From Smittia aterrima (lineage: Eukaryota > Arthropoda > Insecta > Diptera > Chironomidae): a stretch of DNA of 64,000 nucleotides. The notes under the pieces are model-generated. The model made no database searches. It was not told the DNA's origin and was given only the letters and a program-made list of their open reading frames with translations. Within the stretch, counting starts at the first letter, position 1; the number at the start of each line of letters is the position of its first letter. The translations under genes were made by a program, and so were the position numbers. The stretch spans positions 10,106,854 through 10,170,853 of the forward strand of contig CP093830.1 in assembly GCA_033063855.1 (NCBI GenBank), read 5' to 3'. This document shows positions 33,501-45,500 of this stretch, in pieces.

Positions 33501-36500
33501 GTGCAACGTGCACACGACGATCGCTAAAACGCGGAACAAAATCATAAAAAAGTTGAATTTATTGAGCCAATTAAAATGAGTTTTTATGGTCGCGGGGCAA
33601 ATAGTTTTTATCTTTGATACCGCTTAATGCTGCAATTAATTTACGGTTCTCCCTGGATTGGTCGATTTTTTTTCATGCAAATATGAAAGCCAAGTACGCG
33701 ATTAAAGCCTTTTCAGAATTCACGCTGTTCGACAACGAACAAGGAAAATATTTTCTTCTTGCCTCACATGCAAATAAGGTTCACCGAGTTTGTCTATAAA
33801 CATCAGTTTCATATGCAGTCACACAAAATGTGCAAGAAGGGATTTATTCGTCAGTTACTGCTTAAGACTGATCGAGAGTTAAACTATTCGTGAAACATAA
33901 TTTATAAATAAAACCAAAGCTCTTGACCGAACTATTCCTTCCCCCAGACACAATGAGCACTCACCATTTGCATTCAAATGTCGAGTTTTTCTTTACTCTG
34001 AAGGAGGAGAAAAATGTTCTCGAGACAAGAATTAACATTCGAAAATTTTCGCATGAAATATTTCAACAAGTAAGCTCTCGTGTAAAACATAAAAGAGAAG
34101 AAATCAGTTTCAATTTCCATCACGACGATCGCTTATGGAGTTCTAGCCTCAAATTTAAAGTCAATTAAAAAGCTTTGTCGCTGGTAATTTACCCACGAAG
34201 TCGATCAAACATTTGCTCGACTGTCTCGACGTGAAACCTTCGGACTCTCCATGAGTCGAGACCAAATAAAGTCAAAAGAAGTTTACCGAGGGGAACAAGA
34301 AAGACTGCGAAATTCACTTGTTCGGCATCTCATCAACTTGAAAGTAATTTAAATCTTCACTTAAGATATAATTTTCTCTTGTCCGTCAACTTTTGTGGGC
34401 GATCTCGAGAATGATGAGTTTATTCTTTTTTACATCTCAATCTCATGAGATTCTCATCATTCGCAATTTTCAGTAGCAGGGAAGTAGTTGGAAAAGGCGT
34501 TGATACTTTGTTCAATGATAGAGAGACGCGGCACTTTGTTGATAAAAGAAAAATAATATTTCACGAATCCAATTATACAAAAGAAATAATTTTTTTTTTC
34601 GCCAAGCAATGCCGAGATATTTTCAATTAGATTGCAAGTTTTGCTAAGGTCCGTTCGCTGTATCAAGCAGACAAGCAAACTCTTGCGCAACCAACAAGCG
34701 CGCCGAGTTATTGTCTGATTCGGCAAGAGCAAATGGTAATTTTTTATGGTCGTTCGCTTGAGCTACTATCAAACGTCGATATAATTGCAAAATATGAGAA
34801 AGGCCTTTTTATTTATTATTGTTGTTGCTTTACAAAGTGGAAGTTGGAAAAAAATCGTGACACGTTCACAATGAAATTAGAAAATAAATGTTTATGAAGG
34901 AAACTGTTCATGTTAATGTTACACTCTCACCCAGCAGATGATTAAGCTTTTGACATAATTTTTTTATTCGAAGGTTTAACGTCGCATTTAACTTATTGAG
35001 AGTCAAATGACAGTGCGTTAGACGCCGCTGGAGATCAGACAAGTCGAGGGTAATGCAATCTCTTTGAAGATAAACCATTTGAGTAAACTAGCCGACATTG
35101 TCGTCTGTCAATTGCAGTGAACGATGAAGTAACGAGAGAAGTTTGTTTAAGCTCAAGGAGATCAACATTGCTCACGGTTCGAATATGAAAAGAATTCATA
35201 AAACACTTCTCGATATGGTGGCATATTAAACAGAGTCGCAACTTGCGACTCACAAACGAAGAAAGAGAATTCCGACTTTCAGTTGTGTCAATAATTCTGC
35301 TTTGAGCGACGAGGAAAACTCTTATTTTTTATGAAATCATCAACAATGAGATGAAATGTGATGGAAGTTTCAATTTCTTTCGCATTTTGTTGTGAGAAAC
35401 TCTCACGATTGTCATTATGAAGTTGACGTGAAACACTTTACCGGAACTCAAAACATTTTTTTTAGCAAAGAATTCGAAACAGTCTCGCTCGACTAGAACA
35501 GAATCGTAAACACACATTTGGTCATCAACAACAAACGGAATCACGTCGTGGTTTGACAAATACAAGCTCATGACGCCTTCGTCAAATAAATTTACTGAAA
35601 TGAAAAGTGGAATTTGCCATTTGCGGGTGTTAAACATTCAAAAGTGTTGGACAGCCTTGAGGCCTGAGCTTGCGCGCTTAAAATTCAACCACCTTAGCTC
35701 ATAAACGCTCATCCAACGCGGACAATTTTCAATGTCGATGACGGCAACTGCGGCGGAAATTGTAAAAGAATTAAGTCTTAAAGAATTTCAATTCCAGCAG
35801 CTGAAGCAATTAAGGGATCGATGTCACTCATCGGCGAAACTATTAACATTCATTATCGTTCATTTCTCAAAAGGAAATTCTCTTGAGATTATTCTGAAGT
35901 TGAGTTGTCGGCAGAATGAGAAAGAAAGTTGACTTGAGCGAATGATTAGAACTAATTGGCTCATTCTGAACAAATTGTTCTGAGATTCTGCAATGTTTGC
36001 AACTGAAGAACGATTTTCCAAATTGTTTCCTCATCATTTCAAGGATGACAATGCTGATTACACTTCAACAACAGTTTCGTTCTTAATCGACACGATTTTA
36101 CTGTTGGCTTTACAAAAATTTAAATCTTTACACCTTCCGCTGATCACGATCACAACATTTAAAGAATTAATGACTTGATGAATTCAATTAGCTTTTGTCG
36201 AAAGAACAAAACAATTGTGTAACTGGGAATTGATCGAACAAGTGCTTGACTCGACACACATTTCAAATCCTTTTACGGCACCGCAAGATTCTGAACTTCG
36301 CCCAATGTTTGTGCTTCAAGGAATGTCTTAAGTCAATAACAAAGCTCAGACAGGCCTAAGGCAACAATAGAAAAAGAAGATTTTCGTTCAAACAGAAAAT
36401 TGTTGTATCACAAATTATCAAAATATTCAAGGAATTCCGCCATCGATTCGTCATGATTAAGCATTCAACCGATCAATCCTGTTGAGCAATCTTTTTAGCT

Positions 36501-36658
36501 CATTTTGAAGCGAAACCTGTTCGTGTGACGTAAAGAGTTTTGGAGATTAAATGATCGTAGACTCAACGCGATTAATGTCAGAAATTATTAAATAAAATTG
36601 AACTCACTTTAGTTGTCACAGCAATCAAAAGAATGAAAATCCCGGCTGAAGATTTCAT
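27510..36658 (-). CDS. ZP-domain (cuticlin-like) single-pass membrane protein
   Basis: Apical extracellular-matrix type protein of 420 residues. Exons: 36658-36608, 31448-31200, 28667-28561, 28430-27818 and 27752-27510. Exon 1 encodes only a signal peptide (MKSSAGIFILLIAVTTK). ZP-N runs from about residue 30 (SATCKGGQMNIKILFNSPYS, PACMTF, EYCGILV) to ELADDKFYVITCGKTGF. ZP-C holds the remaining Cys (NCFAF, RGCSLV, IQCDIIQCNGKCVEDQKC). A membrane helix lies at about 307-329 (WLLWLTIVLGVLFLIMLLM), then a Cys-rich juxtamembrane turn (CTAMSCSCAR) and an 85-residue cytosolic tail. No clear furin site precedes the helix. Insect relatives shape cuticle and epithelial surfaces. Which fly gene is the orthologue is not certain. 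Introns of 5.2 and 2.5 kb separate the first three exons. Confidence 0.9.
28668..31199 (-). other. intron 2 of the ZP-domain gene
   Basis: 2.5 kb without convincing exons on either strand. Open frames around 29.3-30.1 kb overlap on both strands and show no family features. Confidence 0.55.
31449..36607 (-). other. intron 1 of the ZP-domain gene
   Basis: 5.2 kb with only short, unrecognised open frames, a GA-rich tract near 32760-32785 and AT-rich DNA. I see no nested gene; regulatory use is likely but not shown. Confidence 0.55.
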
Positions 36659-39180
36659 GTTGAATTGTAGGTTCCGTCTCGTTCGGCAATTGAAATCTTT
36701 TCACACTTTTTTTTCACTTTATCGTCGATCAGAGGCACTCGGCAGTTCTCTCGTCGCCTAAGAGAAACATTCAAAATTATTTTCTTCCGTGTTTTTATGA
36801 CTTTTCAATTTTAGAAGCTTCTTCACGCTTTTGTCGTAATTGAATTTAGTTAGAATGGATCAAAGGAAATTGGTTAAACATATTTTCATGCTTAAAAAGT
36901 TTTCTCTCTCTTCGTCTTCATTCATGAATTTGTCAAAACTCTCATTGATCGCTTTGCTTAGCCGGTAAAAAAAGTTCTTTTTCTTTCTCTTTGTCTTGTG
37001 CACTGAACCGAAATAAATTTTCTCAGCGACGGCCCTAAACCTTAAATTGCCCGCGACGATCATCATCAACCACAATCGAGTGAGAAGAGAAAGAAAAACA
37101 CAAAAAGGCAATAAATTCTGACTTTGCTTGCTTCGCGTTTGGGAGTCAGAGTCCAAATTCAAGTTTAATGCGATCGTTTGTTTAATTTTCTCAACTCTAT
37201 CCGACTTTGGAAGAAAGATTCGCGTGTCAAACTCTAAAACAAGTTTGGACGAAAAATCTGTGAATGAATTTCCTTCAAACTTCTCTTCATTTTACTTCCA
37301 AGAAAAAACCTTTTAAAGTAGGAAGTTCTTGTGACTAATGTCTCGTGAATGACTCACGCACTGTTTGCAAGTTTTGCATTCTCAGAAATTTAAATACTTC
37401 AGCGACAAACGGAATCAAGAAAAAATATTTTTCTTCGAAAAGTTGTTAAGTGACGCAGCGACAGACGAAGTGAAGTTCTCAACGAAAAGTGTTGGCCTTG
37501 ACGTGCTAATCTTAAAACTTTTCTCAACAACTTCCAATCACGCGATTTTTAAGTAGGAAAATATTTCCACTTGCTTCTTAACGCAGCAGTTACTTACCCT
37601 GGGCTAAAAGACACCCAACGAAAGCAAAGCTACCTACAACACTGCCGTTAAAACATTTATTTTAAATAGGAGGCGTCATTACCGAACGACCTCCATTCAG
37701 ATCAAGACTTCAAAGTATTTGTGAGTGAAGCTGCACATCTGATATCTCAAATTGATCAAACGCTTAACGGACAAGCCAATAAAATCCACAAAGAAATCAA
37801 ATTAAAAAGCGATTGAGTTGATAATGATGATGTTATGTCAGCAGTCTTGCATTTACTTTTGTTAACTATTTAGCTTCCATATCCATCTCAAGTAATTCTC
37901 GTTGATGTTCATTCGTCAAAACATTTTAATTGACTTAATTTCGTGATGTACTCTAATGGATCTTCTCGTTGCTATTGGGCAGATTCATGAAGACGAGAAG
38001 TCCCGTAATCGATAGAAAAAGATCTATTGCAATGATTAATCGTAGTTATCGTTGATTCCTTTGAGATCTTTCAACTTTTGATTGATATTTTTCGTAATTT
38101 GATTTTTCTTCTCAAACATTCGAAACGATTCTTTTACGAGCACGAGAAATTCTTGGATAATGTTGAGAGCGGAAGGTTATGAGCAATGGAATCTGCTTAA
38201 TTCAATTTTGAACCCACTTTCTATTTTGTTTTTGCTTTATTTTCTCATTGCATAATAAAAATTAAGCGCGCACAAGAGAGAGAAAGAGAGAGAGAATACT
38301 TTATCGTGAATTACTTTAACAGGTTTTATTGTTAAGAAGCTTTTTAAGTCGTTGATCATTAATGTCCTTGAATAAGCTAGAGCTTCGATCCTACACAATC
38401 GTCCACTTCATTCAACACAAAGAAATTTTATTAAAAATAAAATTATTCTTCTGAAAAGCTTCTTCAAAATGAAACTTCGTGATTTCTTTTTTGAATCAGA
38501 ACCTTGAACACACCTCACGCGTTTGTTTTAACTTAGTCCGCACTCGAGGATTATGCAAAAACTTCACAAACTTCAATATTCGTTAGAAAAGTCGCAACAC
38601 AACCGCGCACCACGAAAAACTCTTAACGTATGAGCAGCGAATGACATCACGATCGCTAACGCTGAGAAACTCGCGGAGCGAGGTAAAAAAAATGAGAAAA
38701 GGTGGAATGAGCGGATGACGGAGGAATTCAAAAAGATCGGCAACAGCGTTTGTGTAACTTCTCGTTGAGTTCTTCTGCACACAGCTAAGCGATATCTCTT
38801 CAAGTTTCTTTTAAACTCTTTCTCATTTTCGATTTTAATCTTCACCTGAGTCGTCGATGGTGTTTGTGCAACGATCGTTAGCAATGCCCAGTCAACAGAA
38901 GAGGTTTCTAAACTGAAAAGAAATATTTAAAACATATTTTTGGCGGCCTCTATTGACAAGAGCTTGATTAGGCTGTTCAGGTGAATTGTGAGGTCATCAA
39001 ACTCTGAAATTCTTCTTTCTCACTCTTACGATTCGTGATAACAAATCAGTAAAACTTAAGCTCCAAAAATTCTTTTCTAAACCCTCAGATAGTCAGCCTA
39101 TCGAAATCACTTTTGCCGGCAGTATTTGTTTTTATTTCTTTAAGAGAAGTTTGAAATTTAATTTCCCTCGCAAATAAACG
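36659..39180. other. divergent intergenic region ZP gene / nitrobindin gene
   Basis: 2.5 kb without a supportable gene. It contains a GA simple repeat at 38275-38295. A 103-codon minus-strand frame at 38573-38884 is not recognised and could be part of a 5' UTR exon of the ZP gene. Both promoters should lie here. Confidence 0.5.
38275..38295. repeat. GA simple repeat
   Basis: Run of GA dinucleotides interrupted once by AAA. Such tracts can bind GAGA-type factors in flies, but here it may be ordinary microsatellite sequence. Confidence 0.6.
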
Positions 39181-39651
39181 ATGCATCCAGCTCTTCAACC
39201 TCTTGAATTCCTCATTGGAACTTGGACCTCAATCAGAGCAAAAGGTCATTATCCAACAATCAATGACTTCAGCTACAACGAGACGATAACATTTGAAGAA
39301 ATTGGTCAACCTTTGTTGAATTTCAAAAGCGTCTCGAAAATTGGGGAACGTCCAATGCATTTGGAGTCTGGTTTTCTGAAAATCAATCCTGGAACTTGCA
39401 AGCTCTCGTTTCTAGTGGCTCACAATTTCGGAATTTGTTCAATCGAAGAAGGAAGTGTCGATGGAACTTGCATCACTTTGGAGTCAAAGGAGATCACAAG
39501 GACGAGCAGTGCAAAGGAGCCAAACGTCACAAAGCTTAAGCGAACAATGAAGATCATCGAGGGTGGCAAACTGGAAATTCGAACTGACATGGCTACTTCG
39601 AAGACTGAAGAGTTAACGAATCACTTGGTCGTCGTTTACGCAAAGAATTAA
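39181..39651 (+). CDS. nitrobindin-like haem-binding beta-barrel protein (THAP4 C-terminal type)
   Basis: Single-exon gene for a 156-residue protein consisting only of the nitrobindin domain (DUF1794). It has the N-terminal signature GTWTSIRAKGHYPT at residues 13-26, then FEEIGQPLLNFKS, MHLESGFLKI, the strand pair around VEEGSVDG-type sequence (SIEEGSVDGTCI), RTSSAKEPNVTKLKR and MATSKTEELTNHL. His148 in TNHLVVVY is the expected haem-iron ligand. Family members hold ferric haem and react with nitric oxide and peroxynitrite. No THAP zinc finger is attached, unlike human THAP4. The stop is 7 bp from the stop of the convergent bHLH gene, and its poly(A) signal AATAAA at 39709-39714 lies in the bHLH coding exon on the other strand. 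Confidence 0.93.
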   Translation: MHPALQPLEFLIGTWTSIRAKGHYPTINDFSYNETITFEEIGQPLLNFKSVSKIGERPMHLESGFLKINPGTCKLSFLVAHNFGICSIEEGSVDGTCITLESKEITRTSSAKEPNVTKLKRTMKIIEGGKLEIRTDMATSKTEELTNHLVVVYAKN

Positions 39652-39652
39652 T

Positions 39653-39663
39653 TTTATTTTATT
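39653..39663 (-). promoter_or_regulatory. overlapping polyadenylation signals of the bHLH gene
   Basis: Two minus-strand AATAAA hexamers at 39663-39658 (overlapping the TAA stop) and 39658-39653. Cleavage would fall inside the nitrobindin coding region on the opposite strand. Confidence 0.5.
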
Positions 39664-40385
39664 GCTGAGACTTGTAAAAGTTCTTCGGGGCTTTTGAAGG
39701 AACAAGAGAATAAAAGCTCGCAGCCTCATCAAGCGGAGTTGGCGATTCTAAAGTGTTTTGAAGATAACGAATGTAATTGATGGCGATTCTGTAAAGAAAA
39801 CTTCATCAGATATTTTCGTTTAATCAATCGACAAAAAGTTTCTTACTTCAAGCACTCAATTTTTGAATATTTTTTTCCAGAAGGTTTCGCAATTGGGAGC
39901 TTCGCTCTAAGCATGTCAAACGCTCGATTCATGTCCTTCATTCTATTTCGTTCACGATCACAAGCGGTTTTCTTAAAAGCAGACTCCACTTCCATCGCTT
40001 TCTTTCGCCAGTCATCGGGTTTCTTGTGCGAAGAATTCGACGATGATCTGGCTGGCAGTCGTTGATTGTAGGATGACACAAAAATCGGATTTAAATCATT
40101 TTGAATTGGAATAGCTCCAGTGTAGGGAAAAGGAAACTGAGGAGGATTACTGACGTAGACAGGACTCGAGTAACGATAGTAATCAAAGTTCTCGTAAGGA
40201 AGATAATCGTAAGGCGGCGGTGTAATTGACTGATGAACATGCTCAAGAGCGTAATTTATCGGCGTTGACTGTGTATCGAGTTCCAGAATCGTCTTTGGCT
40301 CATCGTCATCCTCCACAACAGAGTATTGAGAAACTGGCTTCATGATCTCCAAATTCAAAGGCTCGATAGATAAATCCTCGTTCAT
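39659..40385 (-). CDS. sage: Sage-like bHLH transcription factor
   Basis: Probable DNA-binding factor of 222 residues. Exons 40385-39847 and 39788-39659 join across a 58-bp intron in the middle of the bHLH. The bHLH spans about residues 142-191: basic region CDRERNRMKDMNRAF, helix 1 AFDMLRAKLP, loop IAKPSGKKYSKIE, helix 2 CLKIAINYIRYLQ. The loop motif PSGKKYSKIE and the short tail fit fly Sage, the salivary-gland bHLH that works with Fork head. This assignment is from memory of the family and is moderate. The N-terminal 135 residues are Pro/Tyr/Asn-rich, typical of an activation region (PPPYDYLPYENFDYYRYSSP). A TATA box lies upstream at 40543-40536. If the orthology holds, the gene would control secretory or silk-gland genes. 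Confidence 0.75.
39709..39714 (+). promoter_or_regulatory. polyadenylation signal of the nitrobindin gene
   Basis: AATAAA 58 nt after the nitrobindin stop. It lies in exon 2 of the bHLH gene (39659-39788) on the other strand, so the 3' ends must overlap. Confidence 0.6.
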
Positions 40386-40535
40386 GGTTTCACTTCACAA
40401 CTTGTCACTTTAAAATTCAAATCGAAAATGATCGACTTAAAAAAAAACCTCGTTCATCTCATGATGCGCGACAAATTTTTTTTTCCAGCGCGGATCCGTT
40501 TGCTTGCACAAGTGTCGTTACGCCAGGTATTTTCT

Positions 40536-40562
40536 TTTATATATCTTAATCATCGACAACTG
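40536..40562 (-). promoter_or_regulatory. TATA box and E-box of the bHLH gene
   Basis: The minus strand has TATATAAA at 40543-40536, placing transcription start near 40510, about 125 nt before the ATG. An E-box CAGTTG at 40562-40557 lies just upstream. A clear TATA box is rare among the genes of this window and fits tissue-specific, strong expression. Confidence 0.6.
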
Positions 40563-40740
40563 TTTTTCTGTGTGCTCGAGGAAGTCAACAATAGGATGTG
40601 AGAAGGAACAAAATTGAAAACTATAAATTGGAGCAAGAGGAACACTCATTGCTTTGTTATGCAAATTTCTATTTCTTTAGTCCTCAGAGAGTTAAGTCGG
40701 ATTAGTTTAAATCGAGATTAAAATTTCTTTCTGTTTTCGG

Positions 40741-40746
40741 TTTATT
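40741..40746 (-). promoter_or_regulatory. polyadenylation signal of TrpRS
   Basis: Minus-strand AATAAA 55 nt beyond the TrpRS stop codon. The bHLH promoter follows within about 200 bp in the same direction. Confidence 0.65.
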
Positions 40747-40800
40747 TCAACGTGATGAAGCGTACGAGCAGGTTTGACCATAAAATACAAATTTAAGCAT

Positions 40801-42059
40801 TTAGAAGTTTAGTTTGCGAGGTGTCATGAAGAGTTGAAGAACCTCGTCGGTAACTTTCTTTCGACTTTCTTGATGAGCAGCGACGATTGGCTGTAGGCAC
40901 TCGGTAGCGAGTTTTTTAATCTCGCCGCTTAACATTTCACCGGAACTGTAGGCGACTCGGATCTTTTCAAGCTCCTCGTCACTTTCGAGGAAGAATTTGA
41001 GAAGTTGATAAGACACGTCGATGTCAGTGTTGCCTCCGAATTCTCGATGTTCTTCAACAGTCACTCGCCCTCCTGAGAATGCATGTTTGTTGACCTTCGT
41101 CTTAATCTGCTTCGGTGTATCAGTCAAGAAGATTGCTGAGTTCTGCTCACTAGCTGACATCTTTGTCTTAGCTCCTTGAAGTGCTGGGAAAAATGTTGAG
41201 TGAATCAAAGCTGGCTTTGAAAATCCAAGTCTCGGAGCAACGTCTCTTGTCATTCGGAAATAAGGATCTTGATCGATTGCGCAAGGAATGAGAACAGGAA
41301 CTTTCTCTTTGCCAAAAATACTTGGGAACGTTGAAGACAGACAAGGCGCGGCTTGAACAGCTGGGAATCCAATCTTGCCAATGACATCTGAGTCTCCGAA
41401 TCCGAAAATTCCTTTCACTTGATTGAACGTCACACTCTTTTGAATTCTAATGACATTGCGATAATATTCTGGACATTGGCCCATGTAAGTCAAGCTCGAG
41501 AAGATAAATGTCTTTGCTGGATCAAATCCCATTGCAATAATATCTTTAGCATTCTCATTTGACAGCCGCAAAGCCTCATCGATATCTAAATTCTTCCACA
41601 AAGTCTTTTCATCATCAGTCAACTGGATTACGAGTGGAACATCAAATGCTTCTTGCAACCATCTAAAAATATTTCGTCAGCCAATTCAATTGATCAAAGA
41701 TTGATATAAACTTACTTTGTGACGACGAAAGGAATAAGATGACCCAAGTGCATTGACTCTGATGACGGCCCTCTGCCCGTGTAGAGGAAAAACCTTTTAC
41801 CTTGCTCGTGGTTTGTAAGAATTGTGTGTAAGTCGCGATGGGAGAAGAAGATTCCTCGTCGAATCAGATGATGAACTGGCCGACCTGCAATCCTCTCAAG
41901 TTTTGCTATGAGCTCATCGTCAATCTTTGAGCTTCCGAATCTCTTGATGAGTTTGTCATAATCGATTCCTTCATCTCCGGCTCCTTCAACTTCCCATGGC
42001 GTAACCAAATCATCAATCTTTGCTTGCTCAAGACCGTTCGTAAGTTGTTCAGTGGCCAT
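40801..42059 (-). CDS. TrpRS: tryptophanyl-tRNA synthetase, cytoplasmic
   Basis: Charges tRNA-Trp with tryptophan for cytosolic translation. Exons 42059-41716 and 41662-40801 give 401 residues. It is a class I synthetase: TGRGPSSESMHLGHLIPF with HLGH at 104-107 (the HIGH motif), the eukaryote-type insert around MGQCPEYYRNVIRIQKSVTFN, the tryptophan pocket region PCAIDQDPYFRMTRDVA, and KMSAS at 282-286 (the KMSKS motif). The C-terminus (LQPIVAAHQESRKKVTDEVLQLFM) matches the eukaryotic and archaeal form. No mitochondrial leader is seen and there is no N-terminal WHEP domain, as in other insect forms. It shares a 508-bp divergent spacer with PACS. Confidence 0.97.
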
Positions 42060-42567
42060 TGCTGTTTATGAACTAAACTAAATGCAATTTAATTTGTATT
42101 TTCGGCAGCCACGAAACGTGAATCGCGTAGCTTTCAAAACTTTAATTCAGAATGAAGCTTGGCAACCCATTTGTGTAACTTCTTGAAAACGTCTAAATCA
42201 AGTTCAGAAAATTTTGCAGAAGCGACCGAGCTAGCTTTTAAATCGGAAGGCAGCAAATTTAATTAATTTAATCCACGATGAGGTCTCAGTTGTCAATAAA
42301 GCATACGACGAGTGAAACAAACAATGGTTAACGCATTTCGAACAAGTCGAGTTCAGTGATTTGGTGAAGTGGAAGCGACGCAGAATGTAAAGTTTTCACG
42401 CCCATGAAAAAAAATAACAAAAAATTAAGCGCAAGAGACAAAAAAACTTCTTTTGTGCAAGAAAAGATAAATTTCGGTCTCATCCGTGATTCATCATAGT
42501 GATTTCATCAAACGTAATTAAGTTGAATTCCTCAAATTCCTAGTGAAAGAATAAGAAAAAAACAAAA
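42060..42567. promoter_or_regulatory. divergent promoter TrpRS / PACS
   Basis: 508 bp between opposite start codons. AT-rich with no TATA box at a clear position, and no coding potential. Confidence 0.5.
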
Positions 42568-45500
42568 ATGTCTTCGAAGTTTGAGCGAATGAGTAACAAC
42601 TCAAAACCAACTCCAACTCGCTACTTTGCTGCTTGGGAAGTTGACCGAACACCGCCAAATTGCGTTCCAAGGTGAGTCTTAGTGATAAGTTATCTTCAAC
42701 TTCTAATAATCCTGATAAACCAAAGCTTCGGTGAAGAGAAATTATTTTTTTTACCAACACAATCATGAGAAGTGCGCCGGAGAATTGTGAAGAAGGGAAG
42801 TGAGAAAGCGAATGATTCAATTGCGCTCGGCACGTTCATTGAACCATTCCAGATATATGTGAGCCCCATTCATAAAAATATGATACACATTCCAGTAAAA
42901 TTGACCAATTACTTAGAAGCTAATCGTTGGGTTGCATGCAACAGTCCATTCGATCAAGCTGTTTTTGCTTAGCCTAGTCGTCCGATGTAGGTCTCGATAG
43001 ATTTACTTACACGAAAGCAGCAATCATATTCGTAAGAACATTGATGTGGACTGAGTTAAAAATGAATTGTGGGAGTAACTTCTTTATGGTCAATCGATTT
43101 TTAAAGTAACTTCAAGTACTTGAAAAAAAATTTGTTGTTTCTTTTTTTTGGGAAATAAAATCTACATTGTACGCATGGCTGTGAGAAGAGAGAAGATGAC
43201 GATGTAACACAAATATCTACAAGAGATCCACGACCTACCAACATAAATTTCTTCTAGTTCCGTTCTCAATGTCGCGACATGCCGCAAAGTATTTTGGAAT
43301 ATCATTAAAGATTCAATAGTTTCTCAAGCGTTAGACTTTGTTAATCTATTATTCACAGGGTAATAAGCGTATCGATGTCGGTTACTCGAGATATAATTGA
43401 ATTATTCTCCCACCCGCAGCTGATGAATAAAATTTCAAATACATGACGCTTTCTCTCCTCTAAAAATAGAAAAAAGAGAATCACGTCGTAACATATTTTT
43501 CATGAAGCTCAATTTCAAGTGCATAAACAGCATCATCATCGACTCAGCTGATTCTTTTCTTCTCTCTTTGAAGAGACATTGATGAACCATCAAGCGAACG
43601 TAATTATAGCTCAAAGGGACTTTGAAGCAATGAAATTGATATCAGTCGCTTCATTAAAACTTGATAACCTTTCATTCGATTTCTTGAGAAAAGCAATTCT
43701 TAAGAATAAAAATATCGGTCACTTACTAAGGGAAGAAATGCCTCCAAGCGGATTATCTTATGCAAGCTCTTTGTTTATACAAAATATCATCAGATACGTT
43801 TAAAGCTACGATTCATCTACTTCATCTACAAACAGCCACGAGCCGAGATTCAGCGAATGACGTCACAAGCAATCATTAATCATTTCAAACGCTTAAAGAA
43901 ATTTCGAGACATGAAAAAGTGTTTTCAGGCTTTCTTGTTTTAGAAAACATGCTAATGAATCGACAGAGGCGGTTGTGGGTGAAAGCTTTCACTTAGCAGA
44001 ACTCTTAATGAGAGCTCGCTTTTGCTTTGAAATCAAGGTACGACAGCAACTTGTCTCCCTTGTTACAATCAGAGCCAAACAAAGAGCGAAGCATCAAGTG
44101 GGGCGGTTGAATTTTCAATTCAACCCGGCTTTCACAATAAACTAAAGCGAGAAATATTCGACTACCCCGGCCTCAGGAATGAGTATATTATCGGCCTTGT
44201 TTATTTTAATTTAATTTTCGTTTTCATCGTCTCGCTACGAAGAGGCGAAAAATAAATGAGCGCAAAGTTTTGCAACTGTTTTCCTTCTGTCGTCATTTTT
44301 CTTCAGAGGAAAAATATTTTTATCCGTCTCAACTCGGTGATTAGCCTGCGATTTCCCACTTAATCATCATATTTTAGTTTGTTTTTCGTCAATTTGCGAT
44401 GTTTGTCGCAATCTCGCTTCGTTTCAATGAAGCAGACCTGTCGCCCGTTCATTATTCAAGTGATTTCGTGAGTCACATTCAAGTTTTTTTTTCTCTAGTA
44501 AATATAATAACCGGAAGAGTTGATGTCGAAAGAGGGAGATACACACAACTACTTAAAGTGGAGACATATGTTCAGTCAGATGACCATGTCAATGCTCCAT
44601 TTAAATTATTCAAGAATCTAAAGTGGAAGTAGAACAACTTAGATCTATTATTGGCTTACACTTTGTTCTATGATTGCGTTGCTTTATTTTAATTACTTCT
44701 GACGTTCCTCAAGTGCAATCGATAGTCTCTACCCTCAGGTAAGCTCATGCAACCTCCTACACGATAAAAGTAGAAATGCTTCGTCTTGTCGACATGGCAA
44801 TACTTGCTCATTTGTCGATAACATTGCCATTGTGCATTGACGTTTGAGTTGAAGAGGAATTTAGAAAATGTCGCTTGCGTGATAAGCAAGTTGCATCGAG
44901 AGGGCGGAGGTAGCCGATAAAAGCAACACGAGAAGCGCTATGAAGTAATTAAACTTTTTACGAAACACGGGAAGTGTTTACACGAAACCGAAAAACCGTC
45001 GTTGTCACGAGATGTTGAATGTATGATTACGAAATCTTATTTAAGCCTTTACATCCCGTACAGGGTTTAGTGGCGGATAACGATTAAAGCTTCCTCCTTT
45101 TACATATCGGATAAGAACAAAATGACAGTTTCATTTTACGCTCCAAAGTTAATCATGCGACTGACGATGAACAAAAAACAAATGACGAGCGGCGAGCGAA
45201 TGTTTAGAAAGCGTGAACTGTGGCCCACAGAGTACGAAAGCTGATAACAAACAATTGATAATAAATTTCATTTTGATGTGTGTACGTTTCATAAAGTTAT
45301 CCGAAGCGGAAGTTTTCATTTATTCTGTGTCGTCGTAGTCTTTTGTTGAGCCATCGTCATAAAACATTCATTACATCGCTCTGGATGTTGCTCTACTTCT
45401 TCTTATTGTTCCGTTTAAGAAATTTTTAAATTTTTTTGCTTCCTCGGTGATAAATTCCGCTTTTCACGTATGCCAGCCAGCTAAAGCCATTTGTGAGATG

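Noticed and set aside
34439..34452. 14-bp palindrome AATCTCATGAGATT
   Set aside because: A single short palindrome in AT-rich intron DNA is expected by chance at this scale and has no supporting context.
38573..38884. 103-codon minus-strand frame upstream of the ZP gene
   Set aside because: Low-complexity, Arg/Phe-rich translation without known features. It may be UTR, but I cannot support it as a coding sequence.
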